Shown here piece after piece: positions 4,632 to 8,261 of a stretch of DNA of 8,261 nucleotides. Positions within the stretch are counted from its first letter, which is position 1; each line of letters begins with the position of its first letter. Under the pieces are notes generated by a model. That model did no database searches, was not told where the DNA came from, and saw only the letters and a list, made by a program, of their open reading frames with translations. Where the stretch lies: the NCBI GenBank assembly GCA_012797725.1, contig JAAZON010000402.1, forward strand, positions 1-8,261. Reading direction: 5' to 3'. This DNA is from SAR324 cluster bacterium (GTDB lineage Bacteria; Bdellovibrionota; UBA2361; JAAZON01). A program made the position numbers and the translations under genes.

Positions 4632-6528
4632 CACTTAGTTTTCTTAGTAGCCTGAAGTGCCTGTCTTGATGTCCCTCCATGCGCTCTAGCACATGGCTAA
4701 GAAATTCCACTGCCGTTTCAGTATGAGGACCTTTGTTCAGCATAACACATTGAGTTCTTGCCCCCATAACAACATCGCTTACTTCGGCTCTAGACGGCAT
4801 CCCTTTCTTGGCTAGTGATTCAAGCACTTGCGTGGCCCAGACGACGGGCAAATGGGCTGCTCCACATAGCGATAGAATTTCCTCTTGCAGTTCTGCCATT
4901 CTTTCAAAACCCACTTCAACTCCAAGATCTCCCCGAGCTATCATAACTCCAACCTTATGACGTTTGAGAGCCGATAGAACTATTCCGGGCAATTTTTCAA
5001 AGGCAGCATTGTTCTCAATCTTAATTATAACACCAATCCCACTCGCATCGTATTTACTGAGTTCTTTGTAAAAGGAGTCTATGTCTTCTGGGCATTTGAC
5101 GAAAGAGAGGCTAATTAAATCAACAAATGACTCTTTGCTCAAAAGAAACTCTAGATCCTGTTGGTCTTTGTCAGTTAGCGCGGAAACACCAAGCTCAGTA
5201 CTTGGAAGATTGATGCCTTTTTCTTCAGAGAGCCATGCCTTGGATCCTTTGGTCCAGTTAATACGAATGAAAAGGCGATTAGAGCGCTTCTCTTCGACAG
5301 TTCCTGCAATCTTTCCATCGTCAAAAAAGATTCTCTCTCCAACTGCAACCTTTGTAAGTACTTCACGCAAGGTGCAGCCAATATGAGCCGGGGCAACCAA
5401 TTTTCCACTTTCATCGTATATGGCCGCTTTGCCGACTTCTTCTTCCGGTGTCAGCACAAGTATATCTCCTGTCTTAAGCAAGATCTTTTGAGGCATCGGG
5501 GGAATTGGGCCAATTTTACCAATAATGCTCGACGAACCTAGACGCTCAACTCTCAACTCAAGGCCTTCGACCATGAAAGCACTCTTCCAGGATTCTGCCC
5601 AAACGCCATCGTTTAAAACCTCTGTCACTTGCATCGAGCCTCTTCGTTTTCTATTGTCTACAAATTGGATCTCATCTCCCACATTAAGTTGGGATAAAAA
5701 GGCTTCAGATACGGGTAAGTTGCATCCATTCGGATCTCGGAGAGGGGAGCCTGTATTTAGCCAGATTTTGGCAGGCTCTACCACCTCACCGTAAACATTT
5801 TTGAAAGCTCGCCACCGAATTACTCCCGGACCACTTTCCATGGGACTAGTGCGAAGTTTTGGCCCAGCAAGATCGGCCATTACAAGGCATCTTTTACCTA
5901 ATTCTTCTTCAGCTGCTCGCACGTGTTTAATCATTTGTTCCCATTCTGCGGGACCGTCATGGGCGCAAGTAATTCGCATCACACCCATTCCTTTTTCCAC
6001 AAGATTGCGGACAAGAGTATAATCTAGAGCGGCTTCGCTCGGCATGGTCACCATTATTCTAGCCGAGCGTTTTTTTGGCTTAGGCCCAAGAAGGGCGAGG
6101 CACCTATCAGAAAGTATGGATTCTCCCTTTTCATAATCGACTGGGCAGGCAAAAGCTTTAGACTTGCTGCCTTGCATTAGAAGCAACGTTGAATAAACAT
6201 TTTGGAGTGAATCTAGAGTATGAGTTTCCATCCTTCCGAGTGAACTAAGGCCCCTGGAGTGAAGTTGGCGTTGAACTTGGCGAAGATCTTGACGACGAAT
6301 ACCAATATAATGTGCGAAATTTTGAGCCGATTTAAGTGCATCAGGATGAGTATATTGCTCTGTTTGAATGAGGTCTTTTTCTGCGTTTCTTGCAAGATCA
6401 ATTAAGCGCTTAAGTTCCTCGCTAAGTTTCAGCAGCTCCCGCTCTTTCTCGGAAATTTGTGGCAATTTTCCATCAACGGACTTATCAACTGAATGCTTCC
6501 TCGACCGTTTGTCCCGTTCTGCTGCCAT
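4609..6528 (-). CDS. Pyruvate kinase homologue with N-terminal extension
   Basis: Pyruvate kinase transfers phosphate from PEP to ADP. This 639-aa protein is longer than classical enzymes (about 470). Residues 1-120 form a charged helical extension ending in IGIRRQDLRQVQRQL...GLSSLGRMETH, which I recognise from a divergent family of long pyruvate kinase-like proteins. The barrel starts near RIMVTMPSEAALD (158-169). The B region, about 230-435, is roughly double the usual size. The barrel resumes at KGINLPSTE (437-445). Catalytic K503 and metal ligands E505 (IIKIEN) and D534 (ARGDLG) are kept, as is T566 (ATQ) and PSRAEVSD. MLNKGPH replaces the classical MLSGETA, and the C-terminal allosteric domain is absent. 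RxNxS is changed to RITCA. The ATG at 6528 has no clear Shine-Dalgarno. Activity is likely but unproven. Confidence 0.88.
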   Translation of the reverse strand: MAAERDKRSRKHSVDKSVDGKLPQISEKERELLKLSEELKRLIDLARNAEKDLIQTEQYTHPDALKSAQNFAHYIGIRRQDLRQVQRQLHSRGLSSLGRMETHTLDSLQNVYSTLLLMQGSKSKAFACPVDYEKGESILSDRCLALLGPKPKKRSARIMVTMPSEAALDYTLVRNLVEKGMGVMRITCAHDGPAEWEQMIKHVRAAEEELGKRCLVMADLAGPKLRTSPMESGPGVIRWRAFKNVYGEVVEPAKIWLNTGSPLRDPNGCNLPVSEAFLSQLNVGDEIQFVDNRKRRGSMQVTEVLNDGVWAESWKSAFMVEGLELRVERLGSSSIIGKIGPIPPMPQKILLKTGDILVLTPEEEVGKAAIYDESGKLVAPAHIGCTLREVLTKVAVGERIFFDDGKIAGTVEEKRSNRLFIRINWTKGSKAWLSEEKGINLPSTELGVSALTDKDQQDLEFLLSKESFVDLISLSFVKCPEDIDSFYKELSKYDASGIGVIIKIENNAAFEKLPGIVLSALKRHKVGVMIARGDLGVEVGFERMAELQEEILSLCGAAHLPVVWATQVLESLAKKGMPSRAEVSDVVMGARTQCVMLNKGPHTETAVEFLSHVLERMEGHQDRHFRLLRKLSVADGIFS

Positions 6529-6701
6529 ATTTGGATTAGTGAACTTTCGATGTGATACTCTCGGTATAGACTAATGCAAATCAGCCCCTAAGCAATAATA
6601 TTTAATGAAATTTCGGAATATTATGTAGTTTACTTGGTATATACCCAAAAGCTTACCTTTGTGTTCATGTATCTTTGTTCTTTGGAATTTACGGAAAGCC
6701 A
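6529..6701. promoter_or_regulatory. Divergent intergenic region with ggtatatacc palindrome
   Basis: This 173-bp AT-rich space separates the minus-strand pyruvate kinase homologue from the plus-strand secreted-protein remnant and must hold the promoter of the former. It contains a perfect 10-bp palindrome ggtatatacc (6636-6645) and AT tracts around 6596-6625. A weak minus-strand promoter can be read as TTGCAT, 16 nt, TATCAC (about 6552-6580). None of these is strong. Confidence 0.3.
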
Positions 6702-7147
6702 ATGAGAAAATATGTTTTCTCATCAATTGTTATTTTGTTTTTGTTGATATTTTTCAGATCTACTGATGCAAGCGCCTTGGGTATTGGGGGTCGTTGGAAG
6801 GTTTATACAACCCTAGTGACTTCATATGATGCTACTAATCCAAACTATAGGTCGGGCGATAAGAGGCTTGAAAAATGGGTTATCAAAGTCAAGGGCAATC
6901 AAGCGACGCTAAAAAGGGCCAGGCAGAGGAACTATTCAGGGCAAAAAAGTTGGCAAGGCTTGCTTATTCGAACAAGCCTATGAACACGGGCTATGGTGTA
7001 ATAATTCAAGTTCATCTTGTGGCCAGGCTATATTCAGGGAAGCAGATTAGAGGGACAAGTGAGCTTCGCTATTTCGATTCTCGGGTTTGGCTTGGTTGTC
7101 AATATCTTGGGAATAATGCCTTTACATTCAGGGGTACTAGGCTTTAG
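6702..7147 (+). pseudogene. Small secreted protein gene, probably broken by frameshifts
   Basis: The ATG at 6702, preceded by ggaaag, opens a clear signal peptide: MRKY, a hydrophobic core (IVILFLLIFF) and an ASA cleavage site at residues 23-25. The mature part begins LGIGGRWKVYTTL, and the frame stops at 6983 with an unnatural-looking tail after GNQATLK. In the +1 frame, from just after its stop at 6910-6912, a protein-like stretch reads GTIQGKKVGKACLFEQAYEHGLW, then stops at 7048. The third frame then gives QIRGTSELRYFDSRVWLG and ends with TAG at 7145-7147. Joined, these make about 145 residues of one plausible small secreted protein. An ATG at 6875 also opens the third frame, so a single shift is possible. 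I do not recognise the family; the frameshift reading is inference. Confidence 0.5.
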
Positions 7148-7360
7148 CCAGGCGTTTGGGCGATGAAAGTGTAGTATTTTGGAAATCTATTGAATCATAA
7201 GAACAGCAAATTTCAAGAATTAGGACTCTGACAAAAATCGCAAAGGGTGGCGTGCCTGTGCAAAAGGTTCCCAAGTCCTTGTCACCATTGCTTAGAATGA
7301 GAGCTTTGTTTAACTAACTTAAAATAACAAATATTTTCAGGACTTTACTTATTTTTTTGC
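7148..7360. other. Non-coding gap before the mra promoter
   Basis: No gene is supported. A T-rich tract (7353-7358) immediately precedes the promoter and may act as an upstream AT element. tgacaa (7229-7234) and ttgtca (7279-7284) can pair over a 44-nt loop, which is weak. Confidence 0.4.
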
Positions 7361-7388
7361 TTGACTCAAGGGGAAAGAGTGGGATAAA
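7361..7388 (+). promoter_or_regulatory. Probable promoter of the mraZ-rsmH operon
   Basis: TTGACT (7361-7366) matches five of six positions of the sigma-70 -35 box. After a 16-nt spacer, GATAAA (7383-7388) matches four of six of the -10 box. An AT-rich tract with seven T lies just upstream. The MraZ boxes overlap the spacer and -10, which fits repression by occlusion. Transcription would start near 7395. Confidence 0.5.
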
Positions 7389-7419
7389 GTGGGAAGGCAT
7401 GGGATAACTTTCTATGGGG
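7370..7419 (+). promoter_or_regulatory. MraZ-binding box array (TGGGA repeats at 10-bp spacing)
   Basis: TGGGA occurs at 7380, 7390 and 7400, each separated by exactly 5 nt, so starts repeat every 10 bp. A degenerate GGGGA at 7370 is in the same phase, and TGGGG at 7415 is half a turn out of phase. In E. coli and mycoplasmas MraZ is known to bind TGGGN direct repeats with 5-nt spacers upstream of its own gene. Here the array lies 10-60 bp before mraZ and overlaps the likely promoter. Confidence 0.8.
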
Positions 7420-7429
7420 CAGCTTCAAG

Positions 7430-7954
7430 GTGGTACCTAGTGGAAGACACGAAAAGCTGAATAAGCGAGATTTTAAGGGTGCCGCTTTGGAGCCTGCCCC
7501 ATGTTTTCATGGAAACTTCACCCATAGTTTAGATGACAAAGGCCGAGTAAGCCTTCCAGTTGATTTCCGAAAAACACTCTACGACAACGAAGAACACAGT
7601 GTAGTTATCACCAACTATATATCTGAAGGGGCAAGGTGCTTAGAAGGCTTTGGTATTAAAGCCTGGACCGCCTTTGAGAATAAGCTACGTGAAAAGAGCA
7701 GATTCAGCCCGAAATTGCAGCGTCTTGAGAACTTTTACCTTAGTAGGGCATCTGAATGCCCAATTGATCAGCAGGGAAGGATACTGATTCCACAGTATTT
7801 GCGCACTTATGCGGGCATTGAAAGGGAAATGACTTTTACAGCATCGATTCATGGTTTTCGAGTTTGGGACAAACGGGTCTGGGATCTTACCTTCGCAGCC
7901 GCAGAAGCATCTTTGATGGAAGACCCGGAGATTTTCTCAGACATTGACATCTGA
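7430..7954 (+). CDS. mraZ: Transcriptional regulator MraZ
   Basis: MraZ is a ring-forming DNA-binding protein of the AbrB/SpoVT fold that represses the dcw cluster. Both half-domains carry the signature: LDDKGRVSLP (34-43) and IDQQGRILIP (112-121), counted from the GTG at 7430. That start gives 174 aa, longer than the usual 140-155. An in-frame TTG at 7487, with aaggg 7 nt upstream, gives 155 aa beginning EPAPCFHGNFTHSLDDKG, closer to the family, in which a FRG-like motif lies near residue 2-4. I keep the longer form but consider the shorter equally or more likely. The stop overlaps the rsmH ATG by one base, and the TGGGA box array lies upstream, so autoregulation is expected. Confidence 0.93.
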   Translation: MVPSGRHEKLNKRDFKGAALEPAPCFHGNFTHSLDDKGRVSLPVDFRKTLYDNEEHSVVITNYISEGARCLEGFGIKAWTAFENKLREKSRFSPKLQRLENFYLSRASECPIDQQGRILIPQYLRTYAGIEREMTFTASIHGFRVWDKRVWDLTFAAAEASLMEDPEIFSDIDI

Positions 7955-8261
7955 TGGATAGTCAGTCTTGTCATATTGCAGTTTTAAGAGAAGAGGTCGT
8001 TGAAATGCTACGGGCAAAAGAGGGTGGCACATTTATGGATGGAACACTTGGTGGCGCTGGGCATGCTCGAGCTCTTCTTGAGGCTAACCCCTCAAACGTG
8101 CTTTATGCATGCGATCGAGATAGAAGGGCCATAGAACGCGCCAAGAAAAACCTTGCCAATTTTGGTGACAGAGTGCAACTCTTTCATGCTCGCTTTTCCG
8201 AAATGCCCGACCTGGTGGGTGATGTGAAATTTGATGGAATATTGTTAGATCTTGGCACTTC
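7954..8261 (+). CDS. rsmH: 16S rRNA m4C1402 methyltransferase RsmH, 3'-truncated by the window edge
   Basis: RsmH (MraW) methylates N4 of C1402 in 16S rRNA with S-adenosylmethionine and is usually the second gene of the dcw cluster. The 102 complete codons visible are about a third of the family's usual 300-315. They show the N-terminal HIAVLREEV (7-15, compare HxPVLLxEV), the SAM-binding loop FMDGTLGGAGH (27-37), the acidic strand end YACDRD (51-56) and FDGILLDLGTS (93-103, last codon cut by the edge). The ATG at 7954 overlaps the mraZ stop (TGATG), which indicates translational coupling. The frame runs off the right edge intact; ftsL and ftsI would be expected next by analogy. Confidence 0.96.
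   Translation, partial: MDSQSCHIAVLREEVVEMLRAKEGGTFMDGTLGGAGHARALLEANPSNVLYACDRDRRAIERAKKNLANFGDRVQLFHARFSEMPDLVGDVKFDGILLDLGT

Noticed and set aside
7229..7284. tgacaa/ttgtca inverted repeat as a terminator or mobile element end
   Set aside because: Six-base arms over a 44-nt gap are expected by chance, and no T-run or target duplication accompanies them.
7414..7440. Eight-codon leader ORF before mraZ
   Set aside because: No ribosome binding site and no regulatory codon pattern; noted only as a complication for the mraZ start.

Overview
The window is a bacterial chromosome segment with close-packed housekeeping genes, moderate-to-low GC and some longer non-coding stretches. No gene here fixes the phylum. 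Hairpins of the gatcctcc...ggaggatc type beside a tRNA gene remind me of Verrucomicrobiota/PVC genomes, but that is memory and not proof. Several genes (folA, glmS, the pyruvate kinase homologue) lack a clear Shine-Dalgarno sequence.

Layout. 1-1092 (+): the 3' part of thyA, then folA three bases later, a thymidylate/folate pair. 1093-1469: non-coding, with one perfect 9-bp dyad. 1470-1547 (+): tRNA-Arg(UCG) with an encoded CCA. 1536-about 1870: a tandem array in which the last 12 nt of the tRNA gene recur three more times every 86-87 bp, each extra copy abutting a gatcc-type hairpin. The higher-order period is 173 bp. 1903-3738 (+): glmS, the first enzyme of UDP-GlcNAc synthesis. 3739-4143: a long non-coding stretch that can fold into an 8-bp helix enclosing three hairpins and ends in an intrinsic terminator-like hairpin just before an unrecognised 143-aa gene (4144-4575, +). 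4609-6528 (-): a 639-aa pyruvate kinase homologue with an extra N-terminal helical domain, an enlarged B region and no C-terminal allosteric domain. 6702-7147 (+): a small secreted-protein gene that looks broken by frameshifts. 7361-7419: a likely promoter overlaid by a 10-bp-periodic array of TGGGA boxes. 7430-7954 (+): mraZ. 7954-8261 (+): the start of rsmH, opening the division and cell wall (dcw) cluster and running off the window.

Together, thyA/folA supply dTMP and recycle dihydrofolate, glmS feeds amino sugar to peptidoglycan, and mraZ-rsmH begins the division/wall operon, which appears autoregulated by MraZ. The least ordinary parts are the tRNA-tail repeat array, the structured leader upstream of the 143-aa gene, and the diverged K+ site of the pyruvate kinase homologue.
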